From NCBI GenBank assembly GCA_910584185.1, contig CAJTYC010000042.1, positions 1 to 20,701 of the forward strand: DNA of 20,701 nucleotides, given 5' to 3'. This document shows positions 1 through 7,513 of this stretch, piece by piece (position 1 is the first letter of the stretch; every line of letters starts with the position of its first letter). A program made the position numbers and the translations under genes. Origin of the DNA: an uncultured Muribaculaceae bacterium (GTDB taxonomy: Bacteria; Bacteroidota; Bacteroidia; Bacteroidales; Muribaculaceae). Below the pieces are notes generated by a model. The model was given only the letters and a program-made list of their open reading frames with translations, was not told the DNA's origin and did no database searches.

Positions 1-1
1 G

Positions 2-25
2 GTCGTCGGCGGCGCCCCCGACGAC
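2..25. repeat. GC-rich inverted repeat at window edge
   Basis: Arms GTCGTCGG (2-9) and CCGACGAC (18-25) are perfectly complementary around an 8-base loop. On the plus strand the stem is followed by an A-run, not a T-run, so it is not an obvious plus-strand terminator. It may belong to a neighbouring gene outside the window. Function unknown. Confidence 0.5.
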
Positions 26-68
26 AAAAAAACATGGGATGCACGAAAGATGCATCCCTGTTTTTTTT
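26..68 (-). terminator. Rho-independent terminator after pgi (possibly bidirectional)
   Basis: The arms GGGATGCA (36-43) and TGCATCCC (51-58) form a perfect 8-bp stem with a 7-base loop. The A-run at 26-32 gives a seven-T tail on the minus strand, and the T-run at 61-68 gives an eight-T tail on the plus strand. It lies roughly 80-100 bases downstream of the pgi stop, so it most likely ends the lysS-gpsA-pgi transcript and may also stop a convergent transcript. The intervening 69-136 is AT-rich with ATTATTAA-type short repeats and no gene. Confidence 0.75.
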
Positions 69-136
69 AAGAAATATAATGCAACGCAAAAAATGCGTCA
101 AACATTATTAACTATTCATTATTAATTATTAACTAC

Positions 137-1441
137 TCAATATCCCGGTTTCTTGAGGAGCTTGAACATGTTCTTCTTGTAAGCCTCTACACCCGGCTGG
201 TTGAAGGGGTTTACGCCGAGCATGTAGCCGCTGATGCCGCAAGCCTTCTCGAAGAAGTAGATGAGTGCACCGAGAGTGTGCTCGTTGAGAGTCTTGATGA
301 CAAGGCGCATGTTGGGCACGCCGCCATCCACGTGAGCCATCTGGGTGCCGAGCTCGGCCATCTTGTTGACTTCGTCGATGCGCTTGCCGGCGAGATAGTT
401 CAGGCCGTCGAGGTTAGCCTCGTCAGAAGGCACGCGACGTTCCACTGCCGGTTCGGCCACTGAGATTACAGTCTCGAAGATGGTACGCTCACCCTCCTGA
501 ATCCACTGTCCCATTGAGTGGAGGTCGGTGGTGAAGTCTACTGCTGCCGGGAAGATACCCTTCTGGTCCTTACCCTCAGACTCGCCATAGAGCTGCTTCC
601 ACCATTCGCCGAAGTAATGGAGCTTCGGGTCAAAGTTGGCAAGGATTTCCACTTTCTTGCCACTCTGATAGAGCGCGTTGCGCATACGGGCGTACACTTC
701 GGCGATATTGTTTTCTGAATCGTGGAGTGTCTCTTTCTCCATCTCCACTGCGCCTGCCACGAGTTTCTTGATGTCATGACCGGCCACTGCGATGGGGAGA
801 AGGCCTACCGGAGTGAGCACTGAGAAGCGACCGCCCACGTTATCAGGAATTACGTAAGTCTCATAACCTTCCTGAGTGGCGAGAGTGCGGAGAGCACCTT
901 TCTGCGCGTCTGTGATGGCCACGATGAGGTCTTTGGCTGCTTCCTTGCCGGCCTGCTTCTCGAGAAGCTCCTTGAGGATGCGGAATGCGATAGCCGGCTC
1001 AGTGGTAGTGCCTGACTTCGAAATCACGATGATACCGAATTTCTTGCCGGTGAGGAGCTTCTCAAGCTCTGCGGTATACTCCTCACCGATATTCTGGCCG
1101 GCATAGAGCACCTTGGGCTCCTTGGGGTTGGGAGCGTAGTAATATTCGAAGTTGTCAGCGAGTGCTGTGTTGACAGCCTTTGCGCCGAGATATGAACCTC
1201 CGATGCCGACGCACACCACGTAGTCGCAGTTTTCCTGCAGACGCTTTGCGGTGGCGTTGATACGGTCAATAAGCTCTTCGGTAATCTCTCCGGGGAGCTT
1301 CACCCAGCCGAGGAAGTCGTTACCGGCTCCGGTACCCTCCTCGAGTGTGGTGATGGCAGCGCGTGCTGCATCGAGGTTGTCGTTGAATTGCTTCTCTGCA
1401 AAATAGAGAGCTTTGTCAATCTGAAGTTCTAAGGCTTTCAT
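137..1441 (-). CDS. pgi: Glucose-6-phosphate isomerase
   Basis: Cytosolic enzyme interconverting glucose 6-phosphate and fructose 6-phosphate in glycolysis and gluconeogenesis. The 434-residue protein matches the short bacterial type of about 430-450 residues. Visible family motifs are the GIGGS loop (about 79-83), the sugar-phosphate-binding SKSGTTTE (141-148), GGRFS (203-207), the catalytic-glutamate signature YGESEGKD (285-292), and a C-terminal NPFNQPGVEAYK with the conserved lysine. The ATG at 1439-1441 gives a normal N-terminus. It is the last gene of lysS-gpsA-pgi, separated from gpsA by about 190 bases that contain a 9-bp tandem repeat. A weak internal promoter cannot be excluded. A terminator follows at 26-68. 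Assignment is very secure. Confidence 0.97.
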   Translation of the reverse strand: MKALELQIDKALYFAEKQFNDNLDAARAAITTLEEGTGAGNDFLGWVKLPGEITEELIDRINATAKRLQENCDYVVCVGIGGSYLGAKAVNTALADNFEYYYAPNPKEPKVLYAGQNIGEEYTAELEKLLTGKKFGIIVISKSGTTTEPAIAFRILKELLEKQAGKEAAKDLIVAITDAQKGALRTLATQEGYETYVIPDNVGGRFSVLTPVGLLPIAVAGHDIKKLVAGAVEMEKETLHDSENNIAEVYARMRNALYQSGKKVEILANFDPKLHYFGEWWKQLYGESEGKDQKGIFPAAVDFTTDLHSMGQWIQEGERTIFETVISVAEPAVERRVPSDEANLDGLNYLAGKRIDEVNKMAELGTQMAHVDGGVPNMRLVIKTLNEHTLGALIYFFEKACGISGYMLGVNPFNQPGVEAYKKNMFKLLKKPGY

Positions 1442-1547
1442 TGGGTTATGTTATTTTTAAGTAATTTTTCAGAAGTCAAGTGACAGTCTGATCAGCCGCC
1501 ACTCTAATTATAACCGCACTGCGGCAAATTAAGTTTGTTAAGCCAAG

Positions 1548-1619
1548 TTAAAGACCCAAAAGTCCCTAAAGACTTTAAAGACCTTAATGACCCTAAAGAC
1601 CTTAAAGACCTTAAAGACC
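1548..1619. repeat. Eight 9-bp tandem repeats between gpsA and pgi
   Basis: Eight consecutive 9-base units with consensus YTAAAGACC run without a gap from 1548 to 1619; three units are exact TTAAAGACC and the others differ at one to three positions. The array starts 17 bases from the gpsA stop and lies in the spacer before pgi. On the minus (transcribed) strand the unit contains TAA, so it is not open in all frames. It could be a slippage-prone microsatellite, a transcript spacer or a protein-binding array; nothing in the sequence decides between these. Confidence 0.85.
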
Positions 1620-1635
1620 TTAAGGCAGCGGGCTT

Positions 1636-2649
1636 TCAAGTAAAAGATGGCGCCAAAACCTCGACAGCCTTGCGAGGATTGCGCCCCTGATAGAGTATCC
1701 GATACACACACTCAAGTATAGGCATATCCACCTTGGGTCCGTCTGAGTTTATGCGGTATATGCAGTCGGTGCCGAAATATCCCTCGGCCACCATATCCAT
1801 CTCCATCATGGCAGCCTTGACACTGTAGCCCTTGCCAATCATGGAGCCGAAGTTATGGTTGCGCGAGAAGCGGCTATAGGCCGTGACGAGCAGGTCGCCG
1901 AGATATGCGGAGCGGCATATGTCGCGACCCGGCATAGGCGAGACAGCATCGACAAACCGCTGCATCTCACGGATGGCATTGCTCACCATCATGGCCTGGA
2001 AGTTGTCGCCCCCTTTCATGCCGCTAAGTATGCCGGCCATTATGGCGTAGACATTCTTAAGCACGGCGGCATATTCTATGCCGTTGACATCTTCAGAAAT
2101 TATGGTGCGCAGTTTCGGGCCGTTTAGCTTGGCGGCAAACGACTCCGCCTTGGCCGAGTCCATGCAGCCGATAGTGAGGTAACTAAGACGTTCGAGGGCA
2201 ACCTCCTCCGCGTGGCAGGGGCCTCCTATCACGAGCATATTCTCACGGCGGCAACCGAAGTTGCTCTCCATGAAGTCGGAGACTATCATGTTGGTGCCGG
2301 GCACTATACCCTTGACTGCCGACACGATGTTCTTGCCCGATATGTCGGTGGTGATGTTGTCTACCGTATCTTTGAAATATGGCGACGGCACCACGAAGAG
2401 CAGGGTGTCGGCATTATCGCAGGCGGTGTTGATATCGGCGGTAAACTCTATGCGCGATGTGTCGAAAGCCACATCGGTGAGATAGCCGGGGTTATGGCCG
2501 TCGCGCAAGAAGTCGTCGATACGGTCCTGACGGTGCACGAACCATCCGATACGGTCGCAATTGCGAAGCAACAGCTTTGCCAACGCCGTGGCCCAGCTGC
2601 CGCTCCCTATCACTGCGATCTTGCCCATATTGGTGATGTCACCGGTCAT
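1636..2649 (-). CDS. gpsA: NAD(P)H-dependent glycerol-3-phosphate dehydrogenase
   Basis: Cytosolic enzyme that reduces dihydroxyacetone phosphate to sn-glycerol 3-phosphate for phospholipid synthesis. It has 337 residues, the usual family size. The N-terminal Rossmann fold shows GSGSWA (15-20), followed by FVVPS (85-89) and SAVKGI (110-115). The C-terminal domain shows GGPCHAEE (142-149), the catalytic lysine in AAVLKNVYA (K198), and the substrate-binding stretch GDLLVT...SRNHNFG (251-268). Its ATG (2647-2649) overlaps the lysS TGA (2646-2648) as ATGA, which supports this start and translational coupling. An internal Met at residue 8 is the alternative start and lies closer to the Rossmann strand. 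Middle gene of the operon. Confidence 0.96.
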   Translation of the reverse strand: MTGDITNMGKIAVIGSGSWATALAKLLLRNCDRIGWFVHRQDRIDDFLRDGHNPGYLTDVAFDTSRIEFTADINTACDNADTLLFVVPSPYFKDTVDNITTDISGKNIVSAVKGIVPGTNMIVSDFMESNFGCRRENMLVIGGPCHAEEVALERLSYLTIGCMDSAKAESFAAKLNGPKLRTIISEDVNGIEYAAVLKNVYAIMAGILSGMKGGDNFQAMMVSNAIREMQRFVDAVSPMPGRDICRSAYLGDLLVTAYSRFSRNHNFGSMIGKGYSVKAAMMEMDMVAEGYFGTDCIYRINSDGPKVDMPILECVYRILYQGRNPRKAVEVLAPSFT

Positions 2650-4202
2650 TTCTCTGCGTTTTCCTGTTCCTGATCCTCCTCTTTCACCTGCTTCTTCTCA
2701 GGACGCATCTGCGGGAAGAGGAGCACTTCCTGGATTGTGGACTGGCCGGTGAGAAGCATGGCCAGACGATCCATGCCGATACCCATACCCGATGTGGGGG
2801 GCATACCATATTCGAGTGCACGGATGAAGTCCGCATCGATAATCATTGCCTCATCATCTCCCTTGTCGGCGAGTCGCATCTGCTCCACGAAGCGTTCGTA
2901 CTGGTCTATCGGGTCGTTAAGCTCGGAGTATGCGTTGGCAAGCTCCTTGCCGTTGACCATAAGCTCGAAACGCTCCGTAAGCTCGGGGTTGTTGCGATGA
3001 CGCTTGGTGAGCGGTGACATCTCTATCGGGTAGTCGATGATGAAGGTAGGTTGGATATATGTGCCCTCGCATTTCTCACCGAATATCTCATCGATAAGCT
3101 TGCCCTTGCCCATGCTCGGGTCGGTCTCTATGCCGGCCTGCTTGCAGAATGCTCGGAGCTCATCCTCGCTCTTGCCATCTATATCGAAGCCGGTCTTGTC
3201 GAGTATCGCATCGCGCATGGTGATGCGGGGATAAGGGGCCTTGAAGTCTATCTCATTGTCGCCCACCATCACCTTGGTAGTGCCGTTCACATCCATGGCG
3301 ATCTTCTCGAGCATCTGCTCCGTGAAGCGCATCATCCAGTTGTAATCCTTGTAGCTTACGTAGATTTCCATGCAGGTGAACTCAGGGTTGTGCGTACGGT
3401 CCATACCCTCGTTGCGGAAGTTGCGCGAGAACTCATACACACCCTCGAAGCCACCCACTATGAGGCGCTTGAGATAAAGCTCATTGGCGATACGCAGATA
3501 GAGTGGAATGTCGAGCGCATTATGGTGAGTGATAAACGGACGCGCTGCGGCACCACCGGGGATAGCCTGCAGTATCGGGGTGTCTACCTCCAAGTAGCCG
3601 TGTGAATTGAAGAACTCACGCATGGAGTTGAACATACGGGTACGCTTCAGGAATATGTCGCGCACGCCGGGGTTAACCACGAGGTCCACATAACGCTGAC
3701 GGTAGCGGAGCTCAGGGTCGGTAAACGCATCGTAGGCCTTGCCATCCTTCATCTTGACGATAGGCAGGGGGCGCAGCGACTTCGAGAGTACGGTAAGCTC
3801 CTTGGCATGGACTGTGATCTCCCCCATCTGGGTGCGGAACACGAAGCCCTTAATGCCCACGAAGTCACCAATGTCGAGGAGTTTCTTGAAGACAACGTTG
3901 TAGAGATCCTTGTCTTCGCCGGGGCAGAGGTCGTCGCGGCTCACGTATACCTGGATACGGCCATCGGCATCCTGGAGCTCCATAAACGAAGCCTTGCCCA
4001 TGATGCGGCGGCTCATGACGCGGCCGGCGATGCTCACCTCGCGCAGAGGTTCCTCGCCATCCTTGAAGTTAGCCTTGATTTCGGCGGTGTGGCCGGTTAC
4101 GGGATATTCGGCTGCGGGATACGGGTCTATGCCCCTCTCGCGCAGCGAGTTCATACTGTTGCGACGCACTATTTCCTGCTCGCTGAGTTCGTGGTTTGCC
4201 AT
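2646..4202 (-). CDS. lysS: Lysyl-tRNA synthetase, class II
   Basis: Charges tRNA-Lys with lysine in the cytosol. The 518-residue protein has an N-terminal OB-fold anticodon-binding domain (about 55-140, with VSIAGRVMSRR and FMELQDADGRIQVY) followed by the class II catalytic core: motif 1 around 200-215 (GYLEVDTPIL, IPGGAAARPF), motif 2 around 262-280 (FRNEGMD...HNPEF) and motif 3 around 472-490 (GMGIGMDRL). In the canonical LRIAPELYLK stretch an Asn stands at the Pro position (LRIANELYLK, 237-246). The C-terminus ends in a charged Glu/Lys/Gln-rich tail. First gene of the minus-strand operon, with its stop overlapping the gpsA start. A -7 box and a stem-loop lie upstream. Very secure. Confidence 0.97.
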   Translation of the reverse strand: MANHELSEQEIVRRNSMNSLRERGIDPYPAAEYPVTGHTAEIKANFKDGEEPLREVSIAGRVMSRRIMGKASFMELQDADGRIQVYVSRDDLCPGEDKDLYNVVFKKLLDIGDFVGIKGFVFRTQMGEITVHAKELTVLSKSLRPLPIVKMKDGKAYDAFTDPELRYRQRYVDLVVNPGVRDIFLKRTRMFNSMREFFNSHGYLEVDTPILQAIPGGAAARPFITHHNALDIPLYLRIANELYLKRLIVGGFEGVYEFSRNFRNEGMDRTHNPEFTCMEIYVSYKDYNWMMRFTEQMLEKIAMDVNGTTKVMVGDNEIDFKAPYPRITMRDAILDKTGFDIDGKSEDELRAFCKQAGIETDPSMGKGKLIDEIFGEKCEGTYIQPTFIIDYPIEMSPLTKRHRNNPELTERFELMVNGKELANAYSELNDPIDQYERFVEQMRLADKGDDEAMIIDADFIRALEYGMPPTSGMGIGMDRLAMLLTGQSTIQEVLLFPQMRPEKKQVKEEDQEQENAEK

Positions 4203-4242
4203 ATGTTGTAACTGTATGATTTATCAGTATAAAATATCAGAG

Positions 4243-4283
4243 AAGCATCTTCGGTTTTGAATTGACTATCAGCAAAGATGCTT
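4243..4283 (-). promoter_or_regulatory. Stem-loop in the lysS leader
   Basis: AAGCATCTT (4243-4251) and AAGATGCTT (4275-4283) form a 9-bp perfect inverted repeat with a 23-base loop. Judged from the -7 box at 4291-4298, the transcript would begin at about this hairpin, leaving a leader of about 80 bases before the lysS ATG. There is no T-run after it and no recognised riboswitch or T-box features, so an mRNA-stabilising or regulatory 5' stem is only a suggestion. Confidence 0.5.
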
Positions 4284-4290
4284 TATTATG

Positions 4291-4298
4291 CAAAATTA
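4291..4298 (-). promoter_or_regulatory. -7 promoter box for the lysS operon
   Basis: The minus strand reads TAATTTTG, a perfect match to the Bacteroidetes -7 consensus TAnnTTTG, about 90 bases upstream of the lysS start. No good -33 TTTG is visible at the expected 19-21 base spacing, so the call rests on the -7 box and position only. Confidence 0.5.
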
Positions 4299-4387
4299 CA
4301 AAAAAAATCCGAATCGGCTTGTGCATCGTGTGCTTAAAATTGAAGTGGATGGGACACCAGGCAAAAAGTCATGCAAATAAGCGATGC

Positions 4388-4420
4388 AAAAAGGCAGTGG
4401 AACTGAATATGTCCACTGCC
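4388..4420 (-). terminator. Rho-independent terminator of the lipoprotein gene
   Basis: On the minus strand the 9-bp arms GGCAGTGGA and TCCACTGCC (4412-4420 and 4393-4401) enclose a 10-base loop and are followed directly by five T (4388-4392). It lies about 120 bases downstream of the lipoprotein stop at 4541 and shields the lysS promoter from read-through. The stretch 4421-4540 between gene and terminator holds no convincing gene. Confidence 0.8.
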
Positions 4421-4540
4421 CTGCATGATTGTGTTTTATGAGACGGGGTCTAACACCTTTTTGCGCCGTGGGAACTTGGCGTGCAGGTGACGCGGCTGAG
4501 AATGGCGGGGCCTTTGTCATCAGGATGTGGCTGACGCGAA

Positions 4541-4969
4541 TCAGATTTCGCTGGGGCTGATCACGATGTCGACGGCCTTCTTGGAGGAGCTTCCCTTGTA
4601 GCGGTACACCACGTTTATGTCTTTCTCCTTGCAATAGTCCAGAAGGCTGGCGAAGTCTTTGTTTGACTTCAATTCGCTCTTTAGCTGTGCCAGGGAGTTC
4701 TGCTTGAGCTCATCCTTGTTTTGCTCTATCAGGTCCATGTCGATGAAGTGCTCGTTGCATTTGATTTCGTAGACGAGGGCGTTGCCGTCTAAGGCGATCT
4801 TCTGCATTGTGAACTCCTTGCTCAGCTTCATGGGGAGCTGGGCGTTGAGTTGGCTGACTGCCTTCTCAAGGCGCGCCTCCTTGCTTGTGCATGAAGAGAA
4901 ACCTTGGATGGAAAGGATTGATACGAGCATCAGGAGTACCGGTGCGAAAATGGTCTTGAATTTTGACAT
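4541..4969 (-). CDS. Small predicted lipoprotein, function unknown
   Basis: A 142-residue exported protein. It has a basic N-terminus (MSKFK), a hydrophobic core and a relaxed lipobox FSSC with Cys at residue 27, so a mature lipid-anchored protein of about 116 residues is expected. The mature part is highly charged, with Lys/Glu/Gln-rich stretches around residues 70-110, and may be partly helical. It ends with a YRYKG..KKAVDIVISP beta-like segment. I do not recognise a family. The gene is monocistronic: own -7 box at 5003-5010, terminator at 4388-4420, divergent from the LRR gene. Gene reality is well supported by these flanking signals and the signal peptide; the function is not assignable. 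Confidence 0.85.
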   Translation of the reverse strand: MSKFKTIFAPVLLMLVSILSIQGFSSCTSKEARLEKAVSQLNAQLPMKLSKEFTMQKIALDGNALVYEIKCNEHFIDMDLIEQNKDELKQNSLAQLKSELKSNKDFASLLDYCKEKDINVVYRYKGSSSKKAVDIVISPSEI

Positions 4970-5002
4970 AAATGTAAAAAATTAAAAAAATGATTCGGGT
5001 TG

Positions 5003-5010
5003 CAAAGTTA
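5003..5010 (-). promoter_or_regulatory. -7 promoter box for the lipoprotein gene
   Basis: The minus strand reads TAACTTTG (perfect TAnnTTTG) about 34 bases upstream of the lipoprotein ATG. An AT-rich block follows upstream, but no clear -33 TTTG is seen. The leader between box and ATG is strongly A/T-rich, as usual for Bacteroidetes translation starts. Confidence 0.55.
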
Positions 5011-5183
5011 TATATTTTTAAATGAAATCCATTCTTCCTGATATAGATTTCAGATAAACGATGCTGTCTTTGCCGGCGCTTGGCATATGTGCATCATGCT
5101 TCAACTCAATGCCGAGTGTGTTATCTAAATGGTTGATATATAGTGGATGATGACAGATGTAGATATATTGTCTATATCGAATC

Positions 5184-5215
5184 TTTGTGTAGATGATGCA
5201 AAACCGTTAGTTTTG
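5184..5215 (+). promoter_or_regulatory. Promoter of the LRR gene (-33 and -7)
   Basis: TTTG (5184-5187) and TAGTTTTG (5208-5215) are separated by 20 bases and match both Bacteroidetes consensus boxes. The transcript would start around 5222, only about 20 bases before the ATG at 5243. A small inverted repeat GATATA (5162-5167) / TATATC (5173-5178) sits just upstream and could be an operator. Confidence 0.7.
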
Positions 5216-5242
5216 TGGCTCAAAACGTTTCAACTCTATTTT

Positions 5243-6508
5243 ATGAATTCAAGAAAATTAGCCTTTCTCGCTGCAATATGGATTGCGGCAGCTCCAACGT
5301 ATGTCATGGCCAAGGATGCCGTGGTGAAGACCACTGAGGGTATCGGGGTCACTTATGCGCTCAATGCTTCCGACAAGATAGCGCGTGTAAAGGGCTATGA
5401 GGAGACATTGAAGAAGACCATTACAATCCCGTCCAAAATCAAGGTGGATGGTGTGTCATACACTATCACAAAGATAGGGGCGGGAGCATTCAAGGATGCG
5501 GATTTCACCACTGTTAATTTGCCCAATACTGTCACGCTTATAGATAAGGACGCCTTTCTCGATTCCTGGGTCAAGAATTTGACTATACCGCCGAAAGTGG
5601 AGAAAATCGGTGCGAACGCATTCAAGGATGCCCGTTTGACCTCGGTCAATATTCCGGGGACCTGCTCCGAACTCGGAGACTATGCACTCTCTATGTCATC
5701 TCTCAAGAGTGTGACATTCGATAATTCGACAACTAAGCTCAAGATTGGAGAGCGTGCATTATATGGCACCTCTATAACCTCGCTCGTGCTTCCTTATAGG
5801 GTGATTTCGATTGGTGAGGGTGCTTTTTCGAGAACCGAGATTACCGAAATAGTTTGGCCTGACAATATCACGGTGGTGCCTGCTCTCTGTTTCTATCACT
5901 GCAACGCATTGCGGAGCGTAACGTTGCCGTTGGGTATAACGGCTATCGGTGCCCAGGCTTTTGAGGAGTGCATTTCGTTGTCGACAATAAATCTTTCATC
6001 ACCACTCACTACAATCGGCAGGTGGGCATTTTGTCGCACGGCACTGACGGCAGTCAACATACCTGAGGGTGTTGTGTCGATAGGAGATGATGCTTTCTCC
6101 ACTTGCGAGCAGCTCCGTTCCGTGAGTTTGCCCTCTACTCTGAAGAGCATAGGGGAGTGCTGTTTCCAAGGTAGCGAGTCCATAGAGAGCGTCAGCTGCG
6201 ATGCACTGGTGCCATCGGTGTGTGGTAACTCCCCTTTCTCAACGAAAACTTTTCATAATGCCAAAATCTATGTGCCGCAATCGGTATGGGAGCTTTATTA
6301 TAATACCGACTGGTGGTATTGCTTCGACTACACGGGCTACAAAGGGTCCGGAATCGAAGACATAGAGGACACTGACAATGAAGCCGTGGATGTGGAATAT
6401 TTCGATATGCAAGGAAACCGCGTAGCAAATCCGATCTCCGGGCAAATATACATCCGCATAGAGCGCACTCCGGAGGGCGTAAGAACCCGCACGAAGGTGA
6501 TATTATAG
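5243..6508 (+). CDS. Secreted BspA-type leucine-rich-repeat protein
   Basis: 421 residues from the chosen ATG. Residues 1-23 form a Sec signal peptide (MNSRKLAFLAAIW... ending VMA). About a dozen 22-23 residue BspA-like repeats (pattern LxxVxLPxxVxxIGxxAF) occupy roughly 75-350; examples are ITKIGAGAF, ITAIGAQAF and VSIGDDAF. A capping segment with IYVPQSVWELY follows. The C-terminal tail (FDMQGNRV...PISGQIYIR) resembles the Bacteroidales C-terminal sorting or anchoring-like tail. Such proteins are surface or secreted and often mediate binding, but the ligand here is unknown. An in-frame ATG at 5147 would add 32 residues in front of the signal peptide, but it lies upstream of the promoter boxes at 5184-5215, so 5243 is preferred. 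No clear terminator follows. Confidence 0.9.
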   Translation: MNSRKLAFLAAIWIAAAPTYVMAKDAVVKTTEGIGVTYALNASDKIARVKGYEETLKKTITIPSKIKVDGVSYTITKIGAGAFKDADFTTVNLPNTVTLIDKDAFLDSWVKNLTIPPKVEKIGANAFKDARLTSVNIPGTCSELGDYALSMSSLKSVTFDNSTTKLKIGERALYGTSITSLVLPYRVISIGEGAFSRTEITEIVWPDNITVVPALCFYHCNALRSVTLPLGITAIGAQAFEECISLSTINLSSPLTTIGRWAFCRTALTAVNIPEGVVSIGDDAFSTCEQLRSVSLPSTLKSIGECCFQGSESIESVSCDALVPSVCGNSPFSTKTFHNAKIYVPQSVWELYYNTDWWYCFDYTGYKGSGIEDIEDTDNEAVDVEYFDMQGNRVANPISGQIYIRIERTPEGVRTRTKVIL

Positions 6509-6607
6509 GTCGCGCACGTTTGGTCAAAGATTTCATGATTGTGTAATTTTATGCGCAAGTTAACGAAATAATCTTTGCAGACAAAATATAGTTTCAGCGT
6601 AAATTTG

Positions 6608-6615
6608 TAATTTTG
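6608..6615 (+). promoter_or_regulatory. -7 promoter box for the small exported protein
   Basis: TAATTTTG is a perfect TAnnTTTG box 47 bases before the ATG at 6662. No -33 TTTG occurs at the expected spacing, so confidence is moderate. It suggests the small gene is transcribed separately from the LRR gene. Confidence 0.45.
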
Positions 6616-6661
6616 CACTTCCAATAGTAATTGTCGGTAACAATTTAAACAACTTCAAAAT

Positions 6662-7057
6662 ATGAAAATGTCAGTAAAGGCACTTCTTGCTTCGGTGATG
6701 GTGAGTGTTGTGCTTCCGGTTTGTGCGCAGTCCACGCCCGACGAGATTGTCAAGGATGAGAATGGTAAGATTATCGTGTCGCTCAGCTGGGAGCCGATCA
6801 AGGCTACCTATAATGTCAGCCCTGAGAACGATGTGTTTGTGCTCGTGGTTACACCCGAAGAAGCGCTCGAATATGTCAAGGTGGAGAGTTCGGCACCTAA
6901 GGCTGTTCATCCGAAAATCGACCCCGACTACGGTGGCTATGTGGACGTGCGCTGTCGCGCCAAGGCAAGCGGAGTGACGGTTACGGCAACGATTCCGGCC
7001 GACAATGCCACCTACACAGCCACACCGGCCACCACGACACCCTTCGACGTGAAGTAA
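6662..7057 (+). CDS. Small exported protein, function unknown
   Basis: 131 residues with a clear Sec signal peptide: basic start (MKMSVK), hydrophobic core, and a likely cut after Ala22 (PVCA|QST). Cys21 is not in a good lipobox. The mature part of about 109 residues is beta-like and Thr/Val/Ala-rich, including VLVVTPEEALEYVKV, YGGYVDVRCRAKASGVTVTATIP and a Thr-rich end; this resembles a single Ig-like domain, but I cannot name the family. It has its own -7 box and is followed by a strong hairpin at 7100-7135. Met3 (6668) is an equally possible start. Confidence 0.8.
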   Translation: MKMSVKALLASVMVSVVLPVCAQSTPDEIVKDENGKIIVSLSWEPIKATYNVSPENDVFVLVVTPEEALEYVKVESSAPKAVHPKIDPDYGGYVDVRCRAKASGVTVTATIPADNATYTATPATTTPFDVK

Positions 7058-7099
7058 GCCGACGCGGAATAAGGATGATGTAAATTCAAAAATTGAAAC

Positions 7100-7135
7100 A
7101 ATCGGATTTGCGAAATGTACTTCGCAAATCCGATT
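7100..7135 (+). terminator. Strong hairpin, probable terminator
   Basis: A perfect 15-bp stem (7100-7114 with 7121-7135) with a 6-base loop stands about 40 bases after the small exported-protein gene. The tail (CTCTTGTA) is only weakly T-rich, so termination is inferred mainly from stem strength and position. Confidence 0.55.
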
Positions 7136-7241
7136 CTCTTGTATAAGGATGGCGCATTTCAATAAAATCGATTGTATTCAGGTATTGTGTTTTTTCAAAT
7201 ATTCAGAGCGTGTTTCTTGTAAATTAGGGATATTTTTTTAG

Positions 7242-7442
7242 AAAATACCCCTGAATAAACCCGTGATGGGCGTATCGGGGGGTATGCTGTTCAATCCGTT
7301 GGCCGGTTGGGGATTGCTTGCCGATGCCACCTCGCTTAGAGTGATTTTTATGGCCGGCATAGGTTACCTTACGGTCTGTATGCTTCTCGGGTTGGCGGCC
7401 TTGCGGCAAAGAAAAACCTCCGAAGACGCCCACATGTCGTAG
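7242..7442 (+). pseudogene. Remnant of a membrane transporter C-terminus (MFS-like)
   Basis: The plus strand is open for 66 codons to a TAG at 7440-7442 and encodes a typical membrane-transporter tail: a Gly-rich GVSGGMLFNPLAGWGLLAD segment, then a single hydrophobic helix (VIFMAGIGYLTVCMLLGLAAL) and a basic end RQRK. This is the pattern of the last one or two helices of a major-facilitator permease. The frame is closed by TAG at 7239-7241 and the sequence before it is AT-rich and non-coding, so the rest of the transporter is missing. An ATG at 7266 could give a 58-residue peptide, but no promoter is seen. The open frame's end overlaps the terminator of the minus-strand gene. A decayed fragment is the best reading; a small membrane protein or chance frame is possible. 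Confidence 0.45.
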
Positions 7443-7472
7443 TGTTATGGCATTGTGGATGTCGCCGGAGGC
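7411..7472 (-). terminator. Rho-independent terminator of the large secreted-protein gene
   Basis: On the minus strand the outer arms CCTCCG and CGGAGG (7466-7471 and 7417-7422) are extended inward by GAC/GTC and CCACA/TGTGG pairs, giving a long imperfect stem. The tail is a five-T run (7412-7416). It lies about 40 bases past the stop at 7514. Confidence 0.65.
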
Positions 7473-7513
7473 TGTTTATCAGAGTGGCTCTAAGGCCTTA
7501 TATTTTGTTTGCG

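Noticed and set aside
1500..1545. Separate pgi promoter (TTAATTTG on the minus strand)
   Set aside because: One mismatch in the -7 box and no -33 TTTG at normal spacing; operon read-through is the simpler reading.
3051..3605. 184-residue plus-strand open frame opposite lysS
   Set aside because: Lies entirely within a highly conserved synthetase; residues are His/Ala/Val-rich as in antisense shadows.
4203..4298. T-box or lysine riboswitch before lysS
   Set aside because: No T-box motif, no terminator/antiterminator pair and far too short for a lysine riboswitch; only a simple stem-loop is present.
4296..4634. 112-residue minus-strand frame overlapping the lipoprotein gene and its terminator
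   Set aside because: It runs through a good terminator hairpin and shares sequence with the lipoprotein gene in another frame; no features of a real protein.
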